From: Acidobacteriota bacterium
GTDB taxonomy: Bacteria; Acidobacteriota; Terriglobia; Acidoferrales; UBA7541
Direction: 5' to 3'
DNA: 13,213 nt
Assembly (NCBI GenBank): GCA_019239815.1
Contig: JAFAZL010000972.1
Span: 1-13,213, forward strand
Shown: positions 1 to 7,136 of the stretch, one piece after another
How positions within the stretch are numbered: the stretch's first letter is position 1
Layout: the number at the start of each line of letters is the position of its first letter
The notes under the pieces: model-generated
The model's database searches: none
What the model was told of the DNA's origin: nothing
What the model saw: the letters and a program-made list of their open reading frames with translations, nothing else
Translations under genes and position numbers: made by a program

Positions 1-80
1 TCATCGAGGAGCGTGCTGACCGGCTCTTCGAGGCGCACTTCTCTGGTGAGAATGGCTGGCGCTTTCTTGACGATGGGCAT
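1..80 (-). CDS. Partial small protein, 5' end only (26 codons, runs off window)
   Basis: An ATG at 80 is preceded by a strong ribosome binding site (AAGGAGGG, about 4 nt upstream). The frame stays open to the window edge and encodes MPIVKKAPAI, then a segment ending in RLEEPVSTLLD. The basic start followed by a short amphipathic 'RLEEPVSxLL' stretch resembles the start of small DNA-binding (ribbon-helix-helix-like) proteins found on mobile elements, but too little is present to assign a family. It is the next gene on the same strand after the inverted-repeat element, so it may belong to the transfer region or start a new unit. The start call is reliable; the function is a guess. Confidence 0.6.
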   Translation of the reverse strand, partial: MPIVKKAPAILTREVRLEEPVSTLLD

Positions 81-124
81 GGTTCCCTCCTTGGAATCGT
101 GCTTCGGAATACCGCTCTACTTCA

Positions 125-254
125 CCGGGGAAAAACTACCGGCACAGGCTGAGGTGCCGCAGGGCGGGAGCGACCCCAAAAACTTTTTGGGCGGCTGAAA
201 GCCCGAAAAGTGGGGTCGCTCCCGCTCCCGCCCGTTTTTGTAGTTTTTACCCGG
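125..254. repeat. Multi-armed inverted-repeat element (REP/MITE-like or structured RNA)
   Basis: Nested inverted repeats fill this gap. The outer arms 125-139 and 240-254 match at 14 of 15 positions. A short hairpin (CGGCAC at 140-145 with GTGCCG at 154-159) sits inside the left side. The inner arms 165-178 and 211-224 are perfectly complementary over 14 bp, and the right arm carries a tandem CTCCCG duplication (219-230). The centre has CCAAAAA/TTTTTGG (176-190) and a small GGCT/AGCC hairpin (193-203). The result is a cruciform with at least three arms. No protein and no clear target-site duplication was seen. It may be a dispersed intergenic repeat, a structured RNA or a transfer-related site. 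Confidence 0.75.
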
Positions 255-363
255 CTGGTTTTCGGTTTTGCTTCCGCTATCTTCTTATCGATTCGGAAGA
301 TGCCGGGCCACAAGGTGAAGAGCTCGGTACAGAGAGCGGTGCAGGATGTAAGAATTGCCTTCT

Positions 364-1362
364 TCACCGGTTGACCTCCGAATTTCCAGGGCCTACGGCA
401 TGAAGAATCTGCGTGTCGAACTGGACCGCATGCGGCACATCACTCCCGCACAGTTGCGCTCGGATCTCGTCTTCCGAAACCCGGCCGACCTTCCAGGCCC
501 TATAGAAATGTTCGAAGCGCGAGCCACCGAAGTGTTCTTTGGCAACGTTGCGAAAGATGAGGTCGCCTTCGGTAACGGCGGCGTATTGCGCGAGGTCCCA
601 AGACTTGCGAATGCGGAAATAACGCAGAAGGTCATCGGCAGGGTTGGATTGCAGCGGGATCGTGACGAGATCACGGAAGAGTTCCGTGGCCCGATGGAAC
701 TGCGCGTCGTCTCGCGCGAGGAACAAAAACCGAAATTCCGCGAGCTGCCGAAACAACGAGAGATACATCTGCACGTGATGAGCGAATCCCGACAGATTCG
801 TTTCCGGGCCCTGCAGATACGTAAAGGTCACGACGCGGGGCATGGGCAACGGCGAAAAGAAGATCGGCATGCGGTCTACGAAGTAGCGGGTGGTGGGCGT
901 GACCAAGTGCCGGCTGCCGTAGCTTTTGGACGGCAAATGCTGGGCCGCAATGTTCAGCTCGCTGCAGAAGAAGGCGACCTTGTCCGGCTCGGTTTCGAGG
1001 TATTGGTTGTCAAGATTCCCCAAGACGAAATCGAGCATGGCGAGGCGTGTGCGGATGTATTCGTACTCGTGTTCGCGGCGATTGCGGAGGTTCTCATGTC
1101 CGATCTGGCGGTAGATGGCTCGGGAGAATAGATGATAGACAGCGCCGCCCATCGCAAAGCGATGGATTTGTCCGTGTCGGCTGGCCTGAAGCTTGGTCCA
1201 AAACAGCGTGGTGCGTTTGCCCCATTGCGCGCCGGCGAACCCTAGGAATTGGCGGGCGACAAAGTAACCAGAATGCGTGGCCACAAGGTAGAGGAAGCGG
1301 GATTCCGTTTCGGTATAGCCGAGCGCTTGAATGGCATCAATCTTGGACTGCGCGTGATTCAT
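364..1362 (-). CDS. Conserved-looking protein of unknown function, probable N-terminal winged helix (332 aa)
   Basis: The ATG at 1362 overlaps the TGA of the upstream gene as ATGA, so translation is probably coupled. The N-terminus (about residues 8-45, IDAIQALGYTETESRFLYLV) reads like a winged-helix domain of the kind used in mobile-element regulatory or replication proteins. A charged stretch follows (RNRREHEYEYIRTRL, about 95-110), then an alpha/beta-looking region with YFVDRMPIFF near 160-170. I recognise no catalytic motif, signal peptide or membrane segment. It lies directly behind a replication-relaxation-like gene, and the two probably act together in DNA processing or regulation of the element. 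The assignment as a real gene is firm; the function is unknown. Confidence 0.85.
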   Translation of the reverse strand: MNHAQSKIDAIQALGYTETESRFLYLVATHSGYFVARQFLGFAGAQWGKRTTLFWTKLQASRHGQIHRFAMGGAVYHLFSRAIYRQIGHENLRNRREHEYEYIRTRLAMLDFVLGNLDNQYLETEPDKVAFFCSELNIAAQHLPSKSYGSRHLVTPTTRYFVDRMPIFFSPLPMPRVVTFTYLQGPETNLSGFAHHVQMYLSLFRQLAEFRFLFLARDDAQFHRATELFRDLVTIPLQSNPADDLLRYFRIRKSWDLAQYAAVTEGDLIFRNVAKEHFGGSRFEHFYRAWKVGRVSEDEIRAQLCGSDVPHAVQFDTQILHAVGPGNSEVNR

Positions 1363-2111
1363 AGAGTCAGGATCTCTGCGGTGATTTCGCGTTGATCGAG
1401 GACGCGGCGCAGACGCTGGGCATCCTGACGCGCAGCGTACAGCGAGAAGCCGGCTCTGGCCTTGTCGGCGAGTGCGCGTGGCCGATAGTTGCGCGTGGCG
1501 AGTTCGAGATCGATATGCTTGCGTTCCATGTCGGAGGTGTCGTACTCGATGCGCAGGTCCGGCACAGGTATCTTCCCGTTGACGAACGCAAGGCCATGGC
1601 GCTCGGCAATGTGCTCGCGTTCTTCCGCCGATTGTTCTTCGGGAGGGAGCGCGGCAAGATCGCGGTTGAGACTGCGTTTTAGTTCGTAGTCGAGAACGAC
1701 GCGGACCGGCCGCCCTCCGGCTTTCTCGATGCGTTTCGCCTCCGCATGGTATAGGCGATATAAATCGGCATCGTGCTTCGCTTCGCGCGGTTTGACGAAA
1801 CCCTGATGCAGGATCTGTCCCTGCTTCAGGGCGCCGGAACTTCGCGCGAGACGGGCGCCCGTCCTAGTGAGTGCGAGAAGCCGTGTAGTGCGATGGCGAC
1901 CCGTGCGAACGATTCTCTCGGAGAGCAAAGACTGTTCGCGAAGGCGGCGAATCTCGCGTTCCATTCTCTGCGTGTCGCCGCCGTAGCTGATGCGGGCGAG
2001 ATCGCGAGCGGCAATGGCCCGGAACGTACCTACTTCGAGTAAGGTTTGGAGTTCCGAAGCGCGAAGGAAATAGGCGCGGTCGCGAAGGTTGTACGCGCGG
2101 GTTTTGTCCAA
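1359..2111 (-). CDS. Replication-relaxation-like winged-helix / nuclease-fold protein (main frame)
   Basis: Residues 15-90 form a clear winged-helix region (FRAIAARDLARISYGGDTQRMEREIRRL, then a basic wing). The second half contains PDLRIEY (184-190) and IDLELATRNYRP (200-211). That order matches the replication-relaxation family of plasmids and conjugative elements, which carries a PD-(D/E)xK-like fold. The usual lysine of the motif is not obvious, so catalysis is doubtful. The only start in this frame is a TTG at 2111 with GGAGG just 2 nt away, and the frame is closed by a stop at 2139-2141. A better start, with its own ribosome binding site, lies in another frame at 2283, so the gene probably suffers a one-base frameshift and the natural product would be about 307 aa. 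The 3' end overlaps the next gene by ATGA. Confidence 0.75.
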   Translation of the reverse strand: MDKTRAYNLRDRAYFLRASELQTLLEVGTFRAIAARDLARISYGGDTQRMEREIRRLREQSLLSERIVRTGRHRTTRLLALTRTGARLARSSGALKQGQILHQGFVKPREAKHDADLYRLYHAEAKRIEKAGGRPVRVVLDYELKRSLNRDLAALPPEEQSAEEREHIAERHGLAFVNGKIPVPDLRIEYDTSDMERKHIDLELATRNYRPRALADKARAGFSLYAARQDAQRLRRVLDQREITAEILTL

Positions 2112-2129
2112 CGCCTCCGGTGTCCGCTC

Positions 2130-2283
2130 TTTCTGCTTCTACGCGATCTCGATCGATGGGGTCTTGCGGCTCGGTTTCAGACTGCGAACGTCCCTCCATT
2201 GAGGGGGCAACGGATCGGCGCGGAGCACGCGCCTCTTGCTCCGGACCAGTTCTTGTATTGTCGGGAAATGGCTCACGCGACAT
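2130..2283 (-). pseudogene. Out-of-frame N-terminal segment of the replication-relaxation-like gene
   Basis: An ATG at 2283 lies 9 nt after GAGGAGA and overlaps the end of the preceding membrane-protein gene by 11 nt, a typical coupled start. It encodes about 51 hydrophilic, probably disordered residues (MSREPFPDNTRTGPEQEAR, ending in DPIDRDRVEAE). The main domain of the next protein continues one frame away. Removing one A from the GAAAG run at 2129-2133 would join the two as VEAEERTPEALDKTRAYN. This is either a sequencing or assembly error, a real inactivating insertion, or a recoding site. The independent alternative is a non-functional overlapping frame. Confidence 0.55.
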
Positions 2284-2575
2284 CGCGAGAAATCTCCTCG
2301 TCTTCCGGTACAGGCATCTCGATTTGGCGGACGCGGAATTGACGATCGAGGTGCGAAAGCTTGCGCCCGGTATCTTTGAGAAGAAACTTGCGTTGTAGAA
2401 GGAGAGCAGATCCAAACACGTTGACGAACAAAACGGCGATGGCGACGAGAATGGTGGTTCCGTATTCGTGAACGAGCACGCTTCGGTACGGAGCCATGAA
2501 GTTCAGCTGATCGAGAAGCCAGAAGCCGTAGCCGAGAAGGACGGCGATGGTGAGGAGAAGTGCGTTGGCAATCAT
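2273..2575 (-). CDS. Small two-helix inner-membrane protein of the transfer operon (100 aa)
   Basis: The protein has two hydrophobic segments (about residues 4-24 and 38-60), joined by a short loop with a His-Glu-Tyr. A basic cytoplasmic segment (QRKFLLKDTGRKLSHLDRQF) and an acidic tail follow. Its ATG at 2575 overlaps the stop of a 35-codon reading frame by ATGA, and its 3' end overlaps the start of the following gene. I do not recognise a family. Its position behind VirB8 suggests an accessory membrane component of the secretion system. VirB7 or entry-exclusion-type roles cannot be excluded, but no lipobox is present. Confidence 0.75.
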   Translation of the reverse strand: MIANALLLTIAVLLGYGFWLLDQLNFMAPYRSVLVHEYGTTILVAIAVLFVNVFGSALLLQRKFLLKDTGRKLSHLDRQFRVRQIEMPVPEDEEISRDVA

Positions 2576-2679
2576 GGGAGTTGTGATTGCTTTCTGTTCT
2601 GGGTGAATGTCTTTCCCGAGAGGACGCGAAGTGTCGGCCCGCGACCGGTTGTGTCCCTGATCTCCGACGGGAGTTTCAT
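2572..2679 (-). CDS. 35-aa hypothetical small protein, coupled on both sides
   Basis: The ATG at 2679 overlaps the TGA of the VirB8-like gene as ATGA. The frame runs uninterrupted to a TGA that overlaps the ATG of the two-helix membrane protein, again as ATGA. The product begins MKLPSEIRDTTGRGP and ends QNRKQSQLP. It is hydrophilic and basic, with no signal peptide or membrane segment. The exact double overlap fits an operon that uses ATGA coupling elsewhere. It could be a real small protein or a coupling frame that carries ribosomes to the next gene. The next gene has no recognisable ribosome binding site, which favours the second role at least. Confidence 0.5.
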   Translation of the reverse strand: MKLPSEIRDTTGRGPTLRVLSGKTFTQNRKQSQLP

Positions 2680-3347
2680 TTGAACGCCTGATCCTCGCGG
2701 AAGTACGTCACAGTGAGACCCAACGGGTTGATGGGGATCAATTCGTTGGGCACGTGCGCCTGAAAAACGAAGACGAAATTGGCGGTGTACAGATCCCGCT
2801 TCAGCTCGCTGTGATCGGCGGGGGAGTAGTACACGAGATAGAAATCGACGCGGGCACGATAGGGCGGGTTCTGCAACTCTTCGAGAGCGACCTTTTTCAC
2901 ATCAACATCGACGGCGGGCACAGTGGAGTTCGTGAGAAATTTGCGGATGATGTCATCTTTCCGGTAGGCGTCGAGAATCCCATTCGCGAGCTTGCCGTCC
3001 AGAAAGTACAAGGACTTCGCGAAATCATCCTGGATGGTGTAGCGGTTCCTGCGGTAGTAGAGCTTGGTGAATTCCGAAAGGAAGTACTTAGTTTCGGCAT
3101 CCTGCGGCTTGTACTCGAGGTTGTGGTAGTTGATCGCTTCCGCGCGGCCGAGGTCGTCGATGCGGATGATGAGAGGGCGGAAATCACGGAACGTCCGAAT
3201 GGTACGGAGATCGATCAGCGCGAGGGCCACGGCGATGAGTGAGACGAGCACCAATGCGATCTTGAGATAGGTGTTGGTCACCATGGGGTCCCCGTAGGAC
3301 TCGAGGTACAGCCGCTTGGCGTCGTGGAATGAACGATCTTGTTCCAT
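2676..3347 (-). CDS. trbF: VirB8/TrbF-family inner-membrane assembly factor of the type IV secretion system (223 aa)
   Basis: VirB8 proteins are bitopic inner-membrane proteins that bridge the platform and the outer-membrane core. This one has a short cytoplasmic N-terminus, a single transmembrane segment at about residues 25-46 (TYLKIALVLVSLIAVALALIDL) and a periplasmic domain to the end. Key stretches are TKYFLSEFTKLYYRRNRY and VDFYLVYY. Length and layout match the family (220-240 aa). I chose the ATG at 3347, whose A is shared with the upstream gene's stop (TGATG). A GTG one codon earlier is also possible. The 3' end overlaps a 35-codon frame. The identity is confident at family level. Confidence 0.9.
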   Translation of the reverse strand: MEQDRSFHDAKRLYLESYGDPMVTNTYLKIALVLVSLIAVALALIDLRTIRTFRDFRPLIIRIDDLGRAEAINYHNLEYKPQDAETKYFLSEFTKLYYRRNRYTIQDDFAKSLYFLDGKLANGILDAYRKDDIIRKFLTNSTVPAVDVDVKKVALEELQNPPYRARVDFYLVYYSPADHSELKRDLYTANFVFVFQAHVPNELIPINPLGLTVTYFREDQAFK

Positions 3348-4201
3348 CACATCACCCGGTTCAGGATGGCGCTGGGGGCTTCCAGCAAACCGGCCGACGA
3401 TCCGCCGGCGGTTCCGCTGAAGATGTGATTGGTCAGCGCCGGCACCTTGAGCAGGACGTAGATCGACGAGAGAAAAGTGATAAACAGGACGGGAAACCAG
3501 CCGACGAGCTGGACGATGGAGATGGCGCCCACCGGCTGCAGCGTTAAGACGCCGACAATCAGGTTGCCGATGATGTAGACGACGGCCGCTGCGATCACTT
3601 CATAAAAGGCGTATTGGATGAAGCATCGCAGCCAACCCCAGAATAGCCATTCCAGCCTCGGCACAATGAAGAACGGGACGAACACGGGACCCACCAGGAC
3701 ACACACCGCTGCCGCGATGAAGCCATAGGCGATCACCACGATGGCGATCGCTTGAGCGGCGGCGAGAAGAATAATGATGATGGCGTAGAGGATGGTTCCG
3801 AGCAGATCGGTTACGCCCGGCGCGTCGATACGCGCCTCGAAATCCGCGATGCGAGTGACGATCGTTTGCACCTCGGCCTGATTGATGCGATTGGCGAGAA
3901 ATTGCGCTTCGTTGGTAATGAGGTTGTGAAAGCTTGACCCGATACCCGGGATGGGAGCGCTGTAGTAATTAACCATCGCGAAGCCGAAGGCGATGGTGAG
4001 GAGCAAGCTCGCAAAGTTGTCGAATTGAAAAGCATACTTACCGCCGGCCGCGGCCAATGCGGACTTAATCCCGTACCAGGCAACGAGGATCGTGGCGAAC
4101 ATACGGAAGAGGTTCTGGCCCATGGCATCGAAGAAGCCGAGGTTCTGCGTCAGAAGATTGTTGATAGCCTGATACATGAACTGCAGGAAATCGGTCTGCA
4201 C
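3347..4201 (-). CDS. trbL: VirB6/TrbL-family polytopic inner-membrane channel protein (284 aa)
   Basis: The protein is very hydrophobic, with segments near residues 33-50, 62-80, 133-180 (long, probably two helices), 197-220 and 228-252. A polar periplasmic-looking loop lies at 85-130. A Trp/Phe-rich motif (PRLEWLFWGWLRCFIQYAFYE, about 181-201) follows the central helices, as in TrbL/VirB6. This subunit forms part of the inner-membrane translocation platform. The start is GTG at 4201, backed by AAGGAG 7 nt upstream. The product is shorter than many TrbL proteins because it lacks a long hydrophilic C-terminal tail. It lies between the VirB5-like and VirB8-like genes, in keeping with its role. 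Confidence 0.88.
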   Translation of the reverse strand: MQTDFLQFMYQAINNLLTQNLGFFDAMGQNLFRMFATILVAWYGIKSALAAAGGKYAFQFDNFASLLLTIAFGFAMVNYYSAPIPGIGSSFHNLITNEAQFLANRINQAEVQTIVTRIADFEARIDAPGVTDLLGTILYAIIIILLAAAQAIAIVVIAYGFIAAAVCVLVGPVFVPFFIVPRLEWLFWGWLRCFIQYAFYEVIAAAVVYIIGNLIVGVLTLQPVGAISIVQLVGWFPVLFITFLSSIYVLLKVPALTNHIFSGTAGGSSAGLLEAPSAILNRVM

Positions 4202-4229
4202 GGCACGGCTCCTTCAATGCGTTACTGAC

Positions 4230-5027
4230 CTACGGCATGCGGAAGTTCTGCAAGGAATCGGCGAGTGTTCCGGCCACCTGATTCATGTTGGCGAGAAGGT
4301 TCGCTCGGCGGCTGATGTCGGCGTTGATCGCGTTGGCGGTTGTCTCGCGCTGTTGCTTGGAAGCGATGACCTCTTGTTCGAGCAGAGATGTGAGGAGTTT
4401 GTTGGAGTCCTGCACCGATCGCAAAGTGAGGACGTTGGCCGCGCTGATCTTGTTGAGGACTTCGACTTCACTGTTCAGGTTGGGGTCCGCGGATAACGAG
4501 TCCTGTTCGAGATTGTTCAGCTGGTTCTCGAGCAGCTGAGCATTCGCCCGAATCGCTCCGACTGCGGTGAGCGCGTTGGCATTCGCGCCGTCCGCGAGTT
4601 CGACGGACGCATATTGAGATTCCACGCGCGCCAATTCGTCGGGTGTCATGCCGGCAAGCATGGCGGGGTCGTAGACTCCGAGTTGGGTGGTGGCCTGCTG
4701 GTAGCCAGCAGGAACGTCTAGGCCGGAGTTCACCCCATTCACCCACTCGGCCGTATTGCCATACACGTCGAGAGCGGTGAGGTTCCGCCATTGCGAGAAC
4801 GCCGCACGATAGCGTGCGGGCATGTTTTGCAGGTTGTGCGCCATATGCAGCGCGAGGTCGTAGGTTTGCTTGAGCTGGATCAGCTGTTGGACCAGCTGGT
4901 TGTACCGGAGCAGCGCATTGGCGTAGTTGGTCGGATCGTAGACGATGCCGCCGAGACCGATCTGCGCCGAGGCGGTCGTCACCGAGAGAACAGCAACCAG
5001 AACGACGACTAGAATCTTTCGCCACAT
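4230..5027 (-). CDS. trbJ: VirB5/TrbJ-family periplasmic pilus-tip protein (265 aa)
   Basis: A clear Sec signal peptide spans residues 1-21 (MWRKILVVVLVAVLSVTTASA), with probable cleavage before Q22. The mature part opens with GIVYDPTNYANALLRYNQLVQQLIQLKQTYD, the hallmark start of TrbJ/VirB5 proteins. The rest is almost entirely alpha-helical, with long Gln/Asn-rich helices (about 175-255). Members are secreted and act at the pilus tip or in pilus assembly. ATG at 5027 has AAAGGAGAA about 7 nt upstream. It is 20 bp from the VirB10 gene and 28 bp from the VirB6 gene. Family-level confidence is high. Confidence 0.92.
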   Translation of the reverse strand: MWRKILVVVLVAVLSVTTASAQIGLGGIVYDPTNYANALLRYNQLVQQLIQLKQTYDLALHMAHNLQNMPARYRAAFSQWRNLTALDVYGNTAEWVNGVNSGLDVPAGYQQATTQLGVYDPAMLAGMTPDELARVESQYASVELADGANANALTAVGAIRANAQLLENQLNNLEQDSLSADPNLNSEVEVLNKISAANVLTLRSVQDSNKLLTSLLEQEVIASKQQRETTANAINADISRRANLLANMNQVAGTLADSLQNFRMP

Positions 5028-5047
5028 GAACGTTCTCCTTTCGTGCC

Positions 5048-6286
5048 TCAGAGATTCGAGGGCATGGTGTGATTCGCATAGTCGGGCAGCGCGAGGTCGC
5101 CCGACAGGTAGACTTTGATCCGGTGCCCCTCGCGGATGGTGATGGTCGGGGGAATGTTGAGAAAGCGGTCGAGAATCTGAGCGGACGACTGGCCCATGCT
5201 TTGCGCCAAACCCTGACGCATCAAGTCGCCGCCGGAGGCAGTCAAAGCGCCGGACGTACCTGCCTCCGCCACCGCGCCGATCGCTCCGATCGCAAGTGAT
5301 GTCCCGAAGATGCGCAAGTAGTGGTTGTTGACCTGATCGCGCAAACCGGCATCGCCGATTTGGTTGAGCCCCTGGAAGCGGTCGAGGCTCACGGAGTATC
5401 CGTCCGGCATGATGAGACGGTGGAAGCTGACCGCCAGCCGTGTCTGGCCGAGGCTTTCGACCCTGCGACTTTCGCCGAGGATTTTCGACCCCGCCGGAAC
5501 CAGAAGATGTTGGCGGTCATGGGAGTACACATCGTTTGAGAGCAAGCACTCGATGGGGCCGGCAAGCTGGCCGTCGAGTCGGTTGATGAGAACGGTTTCC
5601 AGAACGGTTCCTTCAAAGAGAACGTAGGTCTTTCCTGTCGCCGCAACCGGTGCACCAGCCGGCGCGGCGGCAGGATTTTGGAGATCCTCCTTTCGCGGTG
5701 CTTCCGCAGCGGAGTCTTTGCGTGGCGGAACGGTAGCGGCCATAGGGGGCGGGGGGAATTGCAGGGCCTTCCAGAAGTCGGCCAGCTGCGCGGCGCCGGA
5801 GTCGGCAGCCGCCGCGTGGGACGAAATCTCTTGCGTCTCGTGAGATTGGGACGGAGGAGCTTGCGAGGTTTTGCGATAGCTCAAAGCAACATTCGAAGCG
5901 AACAAGGAGAGGTAGGCACGCTTTCTACGTTCCGCTTGAATGGGATCTTCGGCGCGTTCCGAAGTCCCCGCCGTTGGTTCCTGGTTCCCCGGAAAAGTCC
6001 GGCTTTGCTGCGCGAGCGCACTTTGCGCGATGCTCTGCTGACGCTGTAATTCCTGAATGCGATTCTGCAGTTCGAGGATTTTGCCTTGGTTGACTTCGAG
6101 TGGCGGCTGCACTCCGGCACCGGAAGGAATCCCGCGCGCCGGGTTGGTGGGATTCTTCCCGCCGGTCATCCACATGATCACGACCATGACGAGCGCAAGG
6201 CCCGCCAAAAGCCAGGACTGAACATTCTTGGGGAGAAGTCCCGGTGGCTTCGGCGCTTTATCCTGAATGGGCGAAGGCGATGTCAT
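5048..6286 (-). CDS. trbI: VirB10/TrbI-family channel scaffold protein (412 aa)
   Basis: The order of parts is typical. There is a cytoplasmic Pro-rich start, one transmembrane helix at about 22-40 (VQSWLLAGLALVMVVIMWM), a short coiled coil (about 68-95, ILELQNRIQELQRQQSIAQ), a low-complexity Pro/Ala linker, and a C-terminal TrbI domain from about residue 220. That domain contains GTVLETVLINRLDGQLAGPIE, LVPAGSKILGE and a hydrophobic antenna-like region around SLAIGAIGAVAEAG. VirB10 spans both membranes and senses ATPase activity. The ATG at 6286 follows the VirB9-like stop by 7 nt; its ribosome binding site is weak, so coupling to VirB9 is likely. High confidence. Confidence 0.95.
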   Translation of the reverse strand: MTSPSPIQDKAPKPPGLLPKNVQSWLLAGLALVMVVIMWMTGGKNPTNPARGIPSGAGVQPPLEVNQGKILELQNRIQELQRQQSIAQSALAQQSRTFPGNQEPTAGTSERAEDPIQAERRKRAYLSLFASNVALSYRKTSQAPPSQSHETQEISSHAAAADSGAAQLADFWKALQFPPPPMAATVPPRKDSAAEAPRKEDLQNPAAAPAGAPVAATGKTYVLFEGTVLETVLINRLDGQLAGPIECLLSNDVYSHDRQHLLVPAGSKILGESRRVESLGQTRLAVSFHRLIMPDGYSVSLDRFQGLNQIGDAGLRDQVNNHYLRIFGTSLAIGAIGAVAEAGTSGALTASGGDLMRQGLAQSMGQSSAQILDRFLNIPPTITIREGHRIKVYLSGDLALPDYANHTMPSNL

Positions 6287-6293
6287 CGTGGTC

Positions 6294-7136
6294 TCACTTC
6301 ACTGCCACTTGCCGGTTGAAATTCAGTTTCTTCTTACCGACTGCGAGATAACCGGCATCAAGAATTTTCGAGACAACGTAGACGCCGTTCTCGACTTGAA
6401 AATTGACAAGGTTCGGTTTGCCATCCTTGATCTCGTACAACGAAGACTTTTCCCGAGCTGCGGAGCGAATGTAGGTGAACGAAGCGTCGTGATAGATCGC
6501 CGAGACGCGAAACGGTTCCGCCAAAGATTTGGAGTCGAGGGTGTAATCGAACTGAAGTTTGGTCGCGTAAGCAGAGCGGAACTGATTGATCTCTTCCGAA
6601 GCGCGCGCTTCCGCGGCGCGTACCTGTTCGGCGGCTTGGTTGCGAGCGGCTTCGATTTCCTTCTTGTAGGCCTCCGCATCCGCGGCGCGCACGTAGCCGC
6701 GAAGTGGGCCCGACGACGTGGTTCCGTCTTTCTGCTCGACGAAGAGTTTCAGGTCGGGCTCGGCCTTACCGTCACTGCTGATCTCAGTCAGGAGAAACGA
6801 ATAGACGTGGCCGCTGGCGGTGATGAGGTTGAGATTGCTGCGGATGCCGGCTTGCGCAGGGTGCACGTAGCAGAGGTTGTGCACGCCGTTAACGATCCAG
6901 AAATCGCGGTCGCCGGTGGTGAAGTCGAGAATTTCTTCATCGTCCGGAAGAACAATGAGCGTGGAAAAACGCAATTTGGCATGGACCGTAACAATGTCTT
7001 CCTTTCCATAGCGCACAACGCGCGCTGCATCGGGTCCGGCCCCGGCTCGTGGAGTGAAGGTGAAAGCCACAACCGCGAAGAGCACGGCCATTCGCGCGAA
7101 TCGGCTTTTTGTCTGATTGGAAAAAAGAAAAGTCAT
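6294..7136 (-). CDS. trbG: VirB9/TrbG-family outer-membrane core protein (280 aa)
   Basis: A signal peptide spans about residues 1-33 (basic start, then MAVLFAVVAFTF and a short AGAG cleavage region). The N-terminal beta domain covers about 38-135 (VHAKLRFSTLIVLPDDEEILDFTTGDRDFW) and the C-terminal domain about 193-278, with FTYIRS and the closing NGVYVVSK. Between them a charged Ala/Glu/Arg-rich stretch (about 150-190, AEAYKKEIEAARNQAAEQVR) looks like a coiled coil and is longer than the usual linker. VirB9 forms the core ring with VirB10. ATG at 7136 has AAAGGAGAA about 8 nt upstream, and it also overlaps the stop of a 33-codon frame. A cysteine at 89 might aid assembly, but no lipobox is present. 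Confidence 0.92.
   Translation of the reverse strand: MTFLFSNQTKSRFARMAVLFAVVAFTFTPRAGAGPDAARVVRYGKEDIVTVHAKLRFSTLIVLPDDEEILDFTTGDRDFWIVNGVHNLCYVHPAQAGIRSNLNLITASGHVYSFLLTEISSDGKAEPDLKLFVEQKDGTTSSGPLRGYVRAADAEAYKKEIEAARNQAAEQVRAAEARASEEINQFRSAYATKLQFDYTLDSKSLAEPFRVSAIYHDASFTYIRSAAREKSSLYEIKDGKPNLVNFQVENGVYVVSKILDAGYLAVGKKKLNFNRQVAVK

Noticed and set aside
13..198. Plus-strand frame of 61 codons
   Set aside because: It runs antisense over the partial minus-strand gene with a strong ribosome binding site and into the repeat element.
122..367. An 81-codon minus-strand frame starting GTG that overlaps the stop of the 332-aa gene as GTGA
   Set aside because: Its second half is only the translation of the inverted-repeat element, there is no ribosome binding site of its own, and the protein shows no family features. 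A short coupled peptide remains possible, but I would not annotate it.
355..1131. Long plus-strand frame of 258 codons
   Set aside because: It is the antisense shadow of the 332-aa minus-strand gene; similar long plus-strand frames at 6267-7229 and 12364-13182 are shadows of VirB9 and ssb.
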